This document shows, in pieces, positions 14,926 through 23,000 of a DNA stretch of 26,941 nucleotides. Within the stretch, counting starts at the first letter, position 1; each line of letters starts with the position of its first letter. The notes under the pieces were generated by a model. The model was not told where the DNA came from and made no database searches. It saw only the letters and a program-made list of their open reading frames with translations. The translations under genes and the position numbers were made by a program. The DNA comes from Oscillospiraceae bacterium (lineage in GTDB: Bacteria; Bacillota; Clostridia; Oscillospirales; UBA929), in NCBI GenBank assembly GCA_009784085.1, contig WRCJ01000012.1:1-26941 (forward strand), read 5' to 3'.

Positions 14926-15414
14926 CTACTGACTACTCTGAAGTTCCTCCAACATGAGTTTCTTTATCCGCATGGCGTCAGGTTGCGTAGGTGTGAAACG
15001 AACGCCATGTTGCAATAGTGAGATAACTTTGCGAGCAGTCTTCTCAAGGTCGATTATCACCTTCGGATCGGCGATCCGAACGGCTTGCCCACCCCGGACA
15101 TAGGGCTCTTGTATGTATCGCTCCAATGCCGGGAACATGTCCTGAAACAGCAATGCGGTCATTTTATCTTGAACCTTGAGGATGCGAATACCATCCGAAG
15201 GCTTCCCACGTTCCTTCCGTTTGCTAACGATGCACTCGAATTTCTCCACTCGCGCACTACATGGGACAAGCCAATACAGAGATGTCGCCAAGTCCTTGAA
15301 CGCGAAATAGTGCGGCCGCTTCGTGGAATCGTAGTTTATTTTGAGATAAGGGTCGCCGACTGCTCGGAAAAACTCGTCCGACACAAAATACATATGGCCC
15401 GTAACTATTTCCAT
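14926..15414 (-). CDS. cptN: Type III toxin-antitoxin endoribonuclease toxin, CptN/ToxN-like
   Basis: A 162-residue protein recognised as the CptIN-type member of the ToxN/AbiQ endoribonuclease family. Blocks that match are GHMYFVSDEFFRAVGDPYLK, STKRPHYFAFKD, SLYWLVPCSARVEKFE, MTALLFQDMFPALERYI and GVRFTPTQPDAMRIKKLM. Such toxins cleave RNA and are held inactive by a repeated, pseudoknotted antitoxin RNA encoded just upstream, which the toxin itself cuts into units. Precisely that architecture is present here (15462-15576). Start 15414 is chosen because AGGTGA sits 6 nt upstream; ATG 15420 directly abuts it. The gene converges on the YhcG remnant. Likely roles are phage defence by abortive infection or plasmid/chromosome addiction, by family analogy only. 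Confidence 0.85.
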   Translation of the reverse strand: MEIVTGHMYFVSDEFFRAVGDPYLKINYDSTKRPHYFAFKDLATSLYWLVPCSARVEKFECIVSKRKERGKPSDGIRILKVQDKMTALLFQDMFPALERYIQEPYVRGGQAVRIADPKVIIDLEKTARKVISLLQHGVRFTPTQPDAMRIKKLMLEELQSSQ

Positions 15415-15432
15415 ACCCATTCACCTGATAGG

Positions 15433-15461
15433 CAAGTTCCCCCGACAAGCGGGGGAACTTG
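15433..15461 (-). terminator. Attenuating hairpin between antitoxin RNA and toxin gene
   Basis: A perfect inverted repeat: 11 outer pairs (CAAGTTCCCCC against GGGGGAACTTG) plus one G-C pair closing an ACAAG-size loop. It lies between the RNA repeats and the toxin start, where type III loci carry a leaky terminator that sets the antitoxin:toxin ratio. There is no clear U-tract (CCTATC follows), so it may act as an attenuator or processing barrier. Confidence 0.7.
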
Positions 15462-15576
15462 AACACTTATTCACGGCATACTTATGATTCGCGTTGCCGG
15501 AAGCGAAAAACGATTGCACGGCATACTTATGATTCGCGTTGCCGGAAGCGAACTACTTATCCAACGGTCTCCCGTC
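15462..15576 (-). ncRNA. cptI: Type III antitoxin RNA with two pseudoknot repeats (CptI-like)
   Basis: Two identical 36-nt units lie at 15552-15517 and 15507-15472 on the minus strand with a 45-nt period. Each unit can form an H-type pseudoknot: stem 1 pairs UUCGC (unit nt 1-5) with GCGAA (16-20), and the stem-1 loop bases CGGCA (9-13) pair with UGCCG (30-34). Pseudoknotted tandem repeats upstream of a ToxN-like gene are the hallmark of type III antitoxins. AUAAGUAG before the first unit and AAUAAGUG after the second may be partial unit ends. The 5' end is set from the promoter at 15583-15612 and is approximate. Confidence 0.83.
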
Positions 15577-15582
15577 ACTGTA

Positions 15583-15612
15583 ATTATACCCGATTGGCAT
15601 GCAGATTGTCAA
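15583..15612 (-). promoter_or_regulatory. Promoter of the type III toxin-antitoxin locus
   Basis: On the minus strand TTGACA (15612-15607), 18 bp, TATAAT (15588-15583): consensus hexamers, the strongest promoter in the window. It would start transcription near 15576, just before the antitoxin repeats. Confidence 0.85.
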
Positions 15613-15615
15613 GTC

Positions 15616-15644
15616 TGATGAACTTATTTTGTGATGAACTTATT
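15616..15644. repeat. 13-bp direct repeat at the rsfS stop codon
   Basis: TGATGAACTTATT at 15616-15628 and 15632-15644 (period 16). The second copy overlaps the rsfS TAA. It borders the accessory region, but no matching copy was found at the other edge, so a target-site duplication is not supported. Confidence 0.75.
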
Positions 15645-15984
15645 CCCCTCGATCCACAATCTCCCCGTCCGCCCACAGGTGTTCCAGCCCATAAAACGCA
15701 CGGGTTTCGGGCATGAACACGTGGGCTACCACGCTACCGAAGTCCAACAACAACCAGTTGCCCGATTCGCGCCCTTCGATACCGCGCGGCGAGACGCCCA
15801 TCTGCTCGAGCCGGTGTTCCATTTCCTCGGCCAGCGTTTTGATATGGGTGGAGGAAGATCCCGAACAGATGACGAAATAGTCGGACAGGACGGTCAAGGA
15901 ATCGATCTTCAATACTTTAATGTCTACCGCTTTCTTATCTTCGGCGGCGCCAGCCAAAGCAAGGGCCAGTTCCAAAGGACGCAA
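15640..15984 (-). CDS. rsfS: Ribosomal silencing factor RsfS
   Basis: Binds uL14 on the large subunit and blocks subunit joining when nutrients are short. The 114-residue protein has the family pattern: ALALAGAAEDKKAVDIKVL, LTVLSDYFVICSGSSSTHIK, then ESGNWLLLDFGSVVAHVFMP and RAFYGLEHLWAD. The start codon is TTG at 15984 (GGAG about 12 nt upstream); no ATG is available nearby. It is the last gene of the smc-ftsY-nadD-yqeK-LCP-rsfS series, 60 bp after the LCP gene, an order common in Bacillota (nadD-yqeK-rsfS). Confidence 0.95.
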   Translation of the reverse strand: MRPLELALALAGAAEDKKAVDIKVLKIDSLTVLSDYFVICSGSSSTHIKTLAEEMEHRLEQMGVSPRGIEGRESGNWLLLDFGSVVAHVFMPETRAFYGLEHLWADGEIVDRGE

Positions 15985-16044
15985 AATAGATGAACTCCTC
16001 TCCTATATTATCCCTCTCCAAGAGTATCCTTCAAATCAGATCAA

Positions 16045-17028
16045 CTAATCATCCCTCAAACGGCTGTAGTTGACGTTATCCTCCGTAATGGGCGTGGTAA
16101 AGGGGTTGATGGTTTCGTTGATAAGGGCGAGCGCCTTGTCGGGGAAAACGAGCCAATAGGCTTGCTTCTTATACATGGCGTAATCGCCCGGCAACGTGTG
16201 AAATACGATATTGTCATTGTCCAAATTCATCAAATGCTCGCCCAGTTCTATGAGGGCCGTCAGGGAAAGGTCCGTCTTTACGTTTTCGCGGACGATCTTG
16301 GCCAATGCCGGGACCCGAACAAGGTTGTTGACGTTTAATGTCTGTTTTACGGTCTCTTTGAGGAAATTCTGTGTCACCTCGACCCGCTTGATATCGCCCT
16401 CGCGGTAGCGACGGAAACGGACGAGCTGGATCGCCTGATCGCCATACAGCTTTTGCGGCCCCTTTTGCAGGTGAATGAATAATCCTTGTTCCGGATCCTC
16501 GTAGTTCATGTTTTGCGGCACATCGAAATCTACGCCGCCGATTTCATCGACAAGCGCCACAAAGCCATCCAAATCAATTACAACATAATAATCCGGAATA
16601 AACCCGATAACGGTGCTCAGTTCATCCCTGAGCTGATCGATTTCGCCGAAGAGCCACGCGCTATTGACCTTTTTGGTGCTTCGCGCCACCGGCACCTGGG
16701 TGTCGCGGGGGATGCTCATGATATTGAGGGTCTTATTGTCTGCATCCAACGCTGCCACCATCAACACGTCGGTATGGTAACCATGTTTGTCTGTCCCGGC
16801 TAAAATGAACGTGTACACGCCTTCGCGATGTTCGTCGTCGACCCTTCCGGGAAGCGGCGAGCCTCCCCCTTCGCCGTTTTCGGGATCGTCATCACCATTG
16901 TTTTTCTTGCTATTTTGCTCAAGGCCAATGCAGGATCCGGAATCCAGCAGGAGATGAACGCCCGCGATGGCGAAAAGGATGACGCCCACACCCAGAAGGC
17001 AGATAAAGATAATCTTTTTTTTACTCAT
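16045..17028 (-). CDS. LytR-CpsA-Psr (LCP) family cell-wall glycopolymer transferase
   Basis: A membrane-anchored enzyme that transfers teichoic-acid-like or other polymers from a lipid carrier to peptidoglycan outside the cell. The 327 residues include one N-terminal membrane segment (about 6-28) and a short acidic linker. The LCP domain then shows TFILAGTDKHGYHTDVLMV, LNIMSIPRDTQVPV, YYVVIDLDGFVALVDEIGG and QLVRFRRYREGDIKRVEV. The position normally held by Arg in R-S/T-D is His here (YHTD), while the SIPRD and RFRR arginines are intact. The start ATG 17028 has GGGAGGGAAAGG upstream. It sits between yqeK and rsfS, an arrangement seen in many Clostridia. Confidence 0.92.
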   Translation of the reverse strand: MSKKKIIFICLLGVGVILFAIAGVHLLLDSGSCIGLEQNSKKNNGDDDPENGEGGGSPLPGRVDDEHREGVYTFILAGTDKHGYHTDVLMVAALDADNKTLNIMSIPRDTQVPVARSTKKVNSAWLFGEIDQLRDELSTVIGFIPDYYVVIDLDGFVALVDEIGGVDFDVPQNMNYEDPEQGLFIHLQKGPQKLYGDQAIQLVRFRRYREGDIKRVEVTQNFLKETVKQTLNVNNLVRVPALAKIVRENVKTDLSLTALIELGEHLMNLDNDNIVFHTLPGDYAMYKKQAYWLVFPDKALALINETINPFTTPITEDNVNYSRLRDD

Positions 17029-17059
17029 ACGTAACCTTTCCCTCCCTTTGAATCGAAGT

Positions 17060-17638
17060 CTATGCGTTTCGTAAGGGGCTCCCTCGGTTGGTCAGCAAAG
17101 CGTTGCGGGCCTCCAATGTGGCGGGGCATATGAGGCGGCCGGTGGCAATCTGCCGTTCGATGGACAGATCAAACCCCATAAGCAACGCCGCCTCTAAATT
17201 TGTGTAACACAACTGACGCAGGACGTGTACCTTGTGAAACCTCCTGGTGCTGTCCACATAATCGGCTAAATAGATGATTTTTTCCAGTAGGGACATCCCG
17301 GCGCGGCCGGTGGTATGCCAGCGCACCGCCCGCACGACGGCGGGAGGCGCCGAGAATTCATGTTCGGCGACAGCCGCCCCTGTGAGGGCATGCAAGAGCT
17401 TTCCCATTTCCCACTGCGAGGCTACTATATCATATTCTTTACATAATTTCAACTGCGCCTCGTCAGAAAGTCCCTTGGTTACGTCGTGCAACAGCGCCGC
17501 CGCCCGCGCATCTTCCCGGCAAGCGTTCCATCGCCACGCGAGGGCGTCGGCTTCCCGCTCCACGCACAGCGTGTGCGCCAAACGTTTGGCGGGCACACGA
17601 TGGGAGACGGCCTGCCGCAGGGCATCCAAGTCTAACAT
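17060..17638 (-). CDS. yqeK: HD-domain bis(5'-nucleosyl)-tetraphosphatase YqeK
   Basis: Hydrolyses diadenosine tetraphosphate to two ADP. The 192-residue protein shows the HD-family metal ligands: RLAHTLCVEREADALA, AALLHDVTKGL, LLHALTGAAVAEHEF and AVRWHTTGRAGMSLLEKIIY, then LADYVDSTRRF. The start is ATG 17638 (GAGGTG 8 nt upstream), one codon inside the open frame. It lies after nadD, as in Bacillus, but with a 181-bp gap containing tandem copies of the nadD end and an A+T-rich stretch. A separate promoter may lie there, though no convincing hexamers were found. Confidence 0.94.
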   Translation of the reverse strand: MLDLDALRQAVSHRVPAKRLAHTLCVEREADALAWRWNACREDARAAALLHDVTKGLSDEAQLKLCKEYDIVASQWEMGKLLHALTGAAVAEHEFSAPPAVVRAVRWHTTGRAGMSLLEKIIYLADYVDSTRRFHKVHVLRQLCYTNLEAALLMGFDLSIERQIATGRLICPATLEARNALLTNRGSPLRNA

Positions 17639-17746
17639 CAAATAAGCACCTCGAAAACCTCCGATGATTTATGCTACCGCAAAAAATTTACATTACCGCA
17701 ATATATTTTTCACACTTTCACGCAAAAAAAATAATCATTGCGACGC

Positions 17747-17850
17747 CAAGGGCGCGGGATATAACCCGTTCACCAAGGGCGCGGGATATAACCCGTTCAC
17801 CAAGGGCGCCTGTATAACCCGTTCACCAAGGGCGCCTGTATAACCCGTTC
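17747..17850. repeat. Four tandem copies of the 3' end of nadD
   Basis: Units at 17747-17773 and 17774-17800 (27 bp), 17801-17826 (26 bp) and 17827-17850 (24 bp). The last unit on the plus strand encodes the real NadD terminus (NGLYRRPW, read on the minus strand); the others are downstream noncoding copies separated from it by the stop codon. Confidence 0.9.
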
Positions 17851-19106
17851 GCGACGATGTATTCATATACTGCGGCCGGCAAGTGATCCCGCCCGCCGCC
17901 GGTTCCGAGCGCGGCGCGAAGCTGGGTGGAGGATATCACCACCGGCGTGTGTACGACGCAGTCGACGTCCGTGCCGTAGCGTTCTGACAAAAAGGAGGCG
18001 TAATGGCGCACATGCCCCCCCTGCAAAGCGTCGCGAAGCAACACGGCCACCCGGGTAACCGGGAGAAACTCATCGGTGCGTTTCCATTCATGCAACGTGA
18101 GAAACATGTCGGACCCCACGACGAGTACCGGGATCCCGCCGCCGGCCCTCAGATGCGCCAGCGTGTCCACCGTATAGGTGGGCGCCGCGCGGCGTATCTC
18201 CCAGTCCGAGACCTCACATCGGGGCAAGTGTTCAAATGCCAGACGGGCCATGGCCAGGCGATGCTCCGGCGGCGGTGAGCCGGGCGGTAGTTGTTTATGG
18301 GGCGCCTCCCGCGCCGTCATGACGACCAGCTTGTCAAGCCCCAGCGCGTCGATGGCGCGAAGCGCGGCGGACACATGCCCGTTATGGGGCGGATTGAAGC
18401 TTCCGCCGAAAAAACCAACGAGGCTCTGGGGTGGTTTGCCTACATGGCTTTCGGGTGTTTTCCCTATATTCCCTACATGGCCTTCGGGTGGTTTGCCCGC
18501 TTGGCTTCCATTTGTCTTGCTCATTTTTTGCATCAACGACGCCACGGCTTTTGCCCTGTGCGAAATACGGTTTTTTTCCCCGTCCGACAGCTCGGCCATG
18601 GCGCGGCCCAGCGAAGGCACATAGAACACCGGGTCGTAGCCAAATCCGCCGCTGCCGCGCGGGGACATGAGAATCTCGCCCCGGCATGTACCCTCGGCGA
18701 CGACCTCCCGCCCGTCGGGGAAGAGGCAACAGAGCACGCACACAAAGCGCGCGGCGCGGTTTTCCTTGCCTTCCATCTCCCGCAACAGCAGGGCGTTGCG
18801 CCCCGCCGGGGACAAATCGCCGCCGTAGCGGGCCGAAAAGACGCCCGGCGCACCGCCCAACGCATCTACTTCCAATCCCGAATCGTCGGCCAGCGACGGC
18901 AGGCCGGTCAATGCCAGGGCGGCTTTGGCTTTGATCCGCGCGTTGTCCAAAAACTTAGCACCGGTTTCTTCCGGCGCGAAATCCACGCCGGAATCGAAAT
19001 CGGAAGGCAACCGCAACGTCACGCCCCAAGGGGCCAGCAACGCCTCCATCTCGCGCCGCTTGCCTGCATTGTTGGTGGCCAAGACGAACGCCGGTGCGTC
19101 ACGCAT
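17823..19106 (-). CDS. Fusion of RdgB/HAM1 NTP pyrophosphatase and nicotinate-nucleotide adenylyltransferase NadD
   Basis: A 427-residue two-domain cytoplasmic protein. Residues 1-195 are RdgB/HAM1, which removes dITP/XTP from the nucleotide pool: LATNNAGKRREM, SLADDSGLEVDALGGAPG, SARYGG, GSGGFGYDPVFYVP and MAELSDGEKNRISHR. Residues about 230-427 are NadD, which adenylates NaMN in NAD synthesis: GFFGGSFNPPHNGH, LVVGSDMFLTLHEW and the ISSTQLR motif near the end. The joining segment (about 196-229) is a low-complexity repeat with GKPPEGHVG, GKTPESHVG and GKPPQSLVG. Start 19106 overlaps the ftsY stop by 8 bp and has GGAGG 9 nt upstream; the longer frame to 19139 is not needed. Both domains keep their catalytic motifs and should be active. 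Confidence 0.94.
   Translation of the reverse strand: MRDAPAFVLATNNAGKRREMEALLAPWGVTLRLPSDFDSGVDFAPEETGAKFLDNARIKAKAALALTGLPSLADDSGLEVDALGGAPGVFSARYGGDLSPAGRNALLLREMEGKENRAARFVCVLCCLFPDGREVVAEGTCRGEILMSPRGSGGFGYDPVFYVPSLGRAMAELSDGEKNRISHRAKAVASLMQKMSKTNGSQAGKPPEGHVGNIGKTPESHVGKPPQSLVGFFGGSFNPPHNGHVSAALRAIDALGLDKLVVMTAREAPHKQLPPGSPPPEHRLAMARLAFEHLPRCEVSDWEIRRAAPTYTVDTLAHLRAGGGIPVLVVGSDMFLTLHEWKRTDEFLPVTRVAVLLRDALQGGHVRHYASFLSERYGTDVDCVVHTPVVISSTQLRAALGTGGGRDHLPAAVYEYIVANGLYRRPW
18424..18510. repeat. Imperfect repeats encoding the RdgB-NadD linker
   Basis: Related blocks at about 18424-18440, 18439-18463 and 18472-18497 encode the three GK-x-P-x-x-HVG-like units of the interdomain linker. Confidence 0.65.
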
Positions 19107-20010
19107 TGAAAATCGCCTCCACGAACGCCCTGGGATCAAACGGCATGAGATCGTCTATGCTCTCGCCCACGCCCACGTATTTGACGGGCAGTTTGAGGGT
19201 ATCGGCCACGGCTATCACGATGCCGCCCCTCGCCGTGCCGTCCAGTTTGGTGAGGACCAGCCCGGTGAGCCCGGCGGCGTCGGCGAATTCCCTTGCCTGC
19301 AACAGGCCGTTTTGCCCGGTTGTGGCGTCCAGGACCAGCAGGTTCTCCCGATCGGCGCCCGGTAGCTCCCGATCGATGACGCGGTTGATTTTGCGCAACT
19401 CGTTCATCAGGTTCATCTTGTTGTGGAGCCGGCCGGCCGTGTCGCAGATCACCACGTCGCTCCCGCGCGCGCGGGCCGCCGCCAAGGCGTCGAACACGAC
19501 GGCGGCCGGATCGGCGCCCTCGCTCTGCCGGATGATGTCCACGCCGGCCCTGTCGGCCCAGATGCTCAATTGGTCGGCGGCGGCGGCGCGGAAAGTATCC
19601 CCGGCGCACAGCAAGACCCGCTTCCCGCCGTCCGTCAGCTGGGCGGCCAGCTTCCCGATGGTGGTGGTCTTGCCCACGCCGTTGACCCCGACGACCAGGA
19701 TGACGGAGGGGGCCGTGTCCAGCTTGAGGGATGGGTCGCCCACGCCAAGGAGGCCGGTCAAAATGTCGATGAGCGCATCGCGCACCGATTCCCGATCCTT
19801 GAGCTTGCGGTCGCGGCAAGTCCCCCGCAACGTCTCTACGGCGCGGGTGGCGGCGTCCACCCCCAGATCGGCCAAAATGAGCGCTTCCTCGAGTTCCTCG
19901 AAGAAAGCCTCGTCTATGCGCGAAAAGGCCGCAAACACGCCGCCGATGGCGCCCCCTACGGTCTGCCGCGTCTTGCTGAGGCCCTTTTTCAGCTTGTCAA
20001 AAATCCCCAT
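19099..20010 (-). CDS. ftsY: Signal recognition particle receptor FtsY
   Basis: GTPase that docks the SRP-ribosome complex at the membrane. The 303-residue protein is a compact NG-domain form without a long acidic A domain; its N-terminus MGIFDKLKKGLSKTRQTVGG is the expected amphipathic membrane-binding helix. GTPase motifs: GVNGVGKTTTIGKLA (G1), DTFRAAAADQL, VVICDTAGRLHNK (G3), LVLTKLDGTARGG (G4) and YVGVGESIDDLMPFDP at the end. The start has GGGAGGTGG upstream. It follows smc, as in many Bacillota, and overlaps the rdgB-nadD fusion by 8 bp (ATGCGTGA), indicating translational coupling. Confidence 0.97.
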   Translation of the reverse strand: MGIFDKLKKGLSKTRQTVGGAIGGVFAAFSRIDEAFFEELEEALILADLGVDAATRAVETLRGTCRDRKLKDRESVRDALIDILTGLLGVGDPSLKLDTAPSVILVVGVNGVGKTTTIGKLAAQLTDGGKRVLLCAGDTFRAAAADQLSIWADRAGVDIIRQSEGADPAAVVFDALAAARARGSDVVICDTAGRLHNKMNLMNELRKINRVIDRELPGADRENLLVLDATTGQNGLLQAREFADAAGLTGLVLTKLDGTARGGIVIAVADTLKLPVKYVGVGESIDDLMPFDPRAFVEAIFNA

Positions 20011-20027
20011 ATAACCAATTCCACCTC

Positions 20028-20092
20028 CCTATAGTCACCCTAAAGTCACCCCATAGTCACCCTATTCCAGCCCCTATTCCAGTGTCATCCCC
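20028..20092. repeat. Short repeats between ftsY and smc
   Basis: TAGTCACCC-like units (TAGTCACCCTA, AAGTCACCCC, TAGTCACCCTA) are followed by two CTATTCCAG copies; the second contains the smc stop codon. This is another duplication at a gene end. Confidence 0.7.
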
Positions 20093-23000
20093 AGCGACTT
20101 TTCGGCATCCTGCAACTTGAGCGATATGATCTTGGACACGCCCTCCTCTTGGGTGGTGACGCCGTAGAGCATATCGGCCGCCTCCATGGCGCCGCGCCGA
20201 TGCGTGACCACCACGAACTGAATGTCCTCGGAGAGCCGCCGGAGATAAGCCGCAAACCGCGCCACGTTGATATCGTCTAAATCGTGGTCTACCTCGTCCA
20301 GGACACAAAAGGGCGCCGGGCGTACCTTGAAGATGGCAAAGTAGAGCGCGATGGCCACCAACGATTTCTCCCCGCCGGACAACAGCGTGATCGAACGCAT
20401 CTTCTTGCCGGGCGGCTGTGCCCTGATCTCCACGCCGCAGTGCAACGGATCCTCGGGATCCTCCAATTCCAGGCGGGCGTCGCCGCCGCTGAAGATTTCG
20501 CGGAATGTCTGCCCGAATTTTTCGCCTATCAAGGCAAACTGTTCCAGGAAAATCTCCTTCATGCGTCCGGTGAGGTCGTCAATGATTTGCAGGAGTTCGG
20601 ATCTAGCCAGCGCGGCGTCGTCGCGTTGCGTGGTCAGGTATTCATACCGCCCGGATATCCGATCGTATTCGTCGATGGCGCCGATGTTGGGCGATCCCAA
20701 CGCCTTGATAGCCGCCTTGAGTTCGCCCGCGCGCCGGTTGGCTTTGTGTACGCTATCCATTTGCGTGCGTTGCTCCAACGCCGCCGAATGGGTCAACCCG
20801 TAGTTGTCCCACAACTTTTCCATGATGGCCTTTTCCTCGGCCTCGCCGGATGCCTTTTGCCCTTCCAAACGGGCGCATTCACGCTCCAGCCTGAGGTTTT
20901 CCTCGTTGAACTCGCGGGCGGCGCGGTCGGCGGCGACGCGTCGCCCCTCCAAGTCGCCCTGCCGCTCGGACAAGGCCAGGAGCTGGGTGCGCAATTCGGC
21001 GGCCCGCGCGGATTTTTCGGCCTGATTCTCCGTTTTGGCGTGGATTTCCCCCGCGATGCCCTTGATCTTTTGCTCGTAGGACGCGATAGCCAGATTGCGT
21101 TTGTCCAGATCGCCAACCAATTGCGCCCGCAACTCTTCCAAATCCGCCACGGATTTTTCCGCCGCGTTCTTCTCGGCACCGAGGGCGGCGCCTTGGGCGC
21201 GCAATTCGGCGATTGTTTCGGCCAGGCGGGTGCTCTCGGTATACAAATCGGCCTGCCCCTCAGACAACGCGGCAATCTGCTCGGCGAGATCGCCGGCCTC
21301 CGCCGCGCGGCGCTCGATGTCCGCCTGCTGTTCCCGTTGTGTCGTCGCGCTATCGGCCAGGCGGGCCACGAGATCGTCCCGCTCGGCTTGCAATGCTTTG
21401 TGCGCTTCCCGCAACCCGTCATACCAAACGCCCTTGTGCGTCCGTTCGGAGCGAAGGGACAAGGCTTCATCCTCGGCCACCCGCCGCTCGGACTGCGCCA
21501 CATCCAAATCGTATTGGGCGGCCGACAGCTCGCGTTCGGCGTTCTCCCTCTCGCGGGCAAGCGCCCCCGCCTGCGCCGTTTTGTCAGACAGCTTGGTTTC
21601 CAAGCGTTCCAGCTCGTTTTTCCTGGAAAGGGCGCCCACGCTTTTGCTCGCGCTACCGCCGGTCATCGCGCCGCCCCGCGCGATAACCTGCCCGTCCAGC
21701 GTGACGATGCGGAACCGGTGGCCCCTCCGCCGCGCCAGGCCGACGGCGTCGTCCAGCGACTCGGTCACCACGGTGCGCCCCAACAGGTTGCGCACAATAT
21801 CCCCATATTCGGGGGAGAACGATACCAGCGTGTCGGCCAAGCCCACGAAGCCTGGTTCGTTTTCCAACCCCCGTTCCTCCAGCGACAGACCCCGGATGGC
21901 AGTCAGCGGGAGGAAGGTAGCCCGCCCGGCGTCCTGCCGCCGCAACAACCCGATGGCCGCCTTGGCGTCCTCCTCGCGCTCGACGACAATGCTCTGCAAC
22001 GAGGCGCCCAAGGCTGTCTCCACCGCGACGGCGCATCGGTCGTCCGCCCGCAGGAGCGAGGACAGTGTCCCGCGGATCCCACGCAAGGCGCCCCGCCCGC
22101 TTTCTCGCATCACCGACCGCACGGCGCGGGAATGGCCTTCGTATTCCCGTTCCATCTCGCGCAGCATTTTGACGCGGGATTCCAATACCTGCGCGTCGGC
22201 CGACAGCGCGGTGCACTTCTCGCGCAGTTTCTCTACCTTCCTTTGGCGGGAATCCCGGCGCATGGTATGGCCGTCGATCGCGTTGCGCAATTCCTCCAGG
22301 GAAACCGTGCCGTCGGCGATTTCGCCGTCGAGTTTCGCAAGTTGGCGGACAGCCTCGGCCAAGCCGGCGGCGCGGACTTCCAAATCCGCGCCTTGGATCG
22401 ACAGGCGGGCTTCCCACTCCGCCGCCGCCGCCGTTTGCGAAGACAGCGAGACGCGCAGTGACGACACGGTTTCGCGCAAGGAAACTTCCCGTATGCGCAT
22501 GGCGTTCAGCTTGTCAGACGCATCGCTGCCTCGGTGGCTTATCTCATCGACCTGCGCGAGCAACGCCTTCCCTTCGGATTCCAGCGCCGCCTGCCGGGCG
22601 CCCAGATCGGCGATATCCGCCCGGCGGCTTTCGATCTGGGATCGCAGGCCCCCGTCCCTGTCCTGACCGGCTTCCTGCTCCAAGAGAAGCCGCTTCCGGT
22701 TTTCCTCGTTGTGCGAAGCGTTGGCGCGCAACACGGCGATGGCGCTATCCAATTCGGCGATTTCGGCCTCGAAGGACGACAACGCGCCGCGCGTCCCCTC
22801 GGATTTCAGGACGGTATCCCGTTCTTCGCCTTGCAGACGCTCCGCTTCCGCATAGGTTTTCTCGACTTTTGCCAGGCTCTCCCCCAGCTGTTCGGAGACG
22901 GCCCAGTGGTTGTCCCGGACCTTTTCATAGGAAACACGCAGTTTATGCAACGCATCCAACCAGAGATTGATTTCCAAGCCGCGCAACTCGTCGCGCAAGC

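Noticed and set aside
14866..15020. Small plus-strand frame starting MCIRIVRRVNTGG
   Set aside because: No ribosome binding site; most of it is antisense to the toxin gene. The RVNTGG resemblance to DUF262-type motifs is too short to support a call.
15472..15552. Short CRISPR array
   Set aside because: Only two repeats with a 9-bp gap, no spacer-sized sequence and no cas genes; the pseudoknot fold and adjacent toxin explain it better.
15616..15644. 13-bp repeat as an insertion target-site duplication
   Set aside because: Both copies are adjacent, at the rsfS stop, and no copy was found at the other end of the accessory region; it fits the stop-codon duplication pattern.
20284..22666. Long plus-strand open frames (725 and 523 codons) opposite smc
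   Set aside because: They are antisense to a well-conserved smc, lack recognisable domains and ribosome sites, and result from high G+C codon bias.
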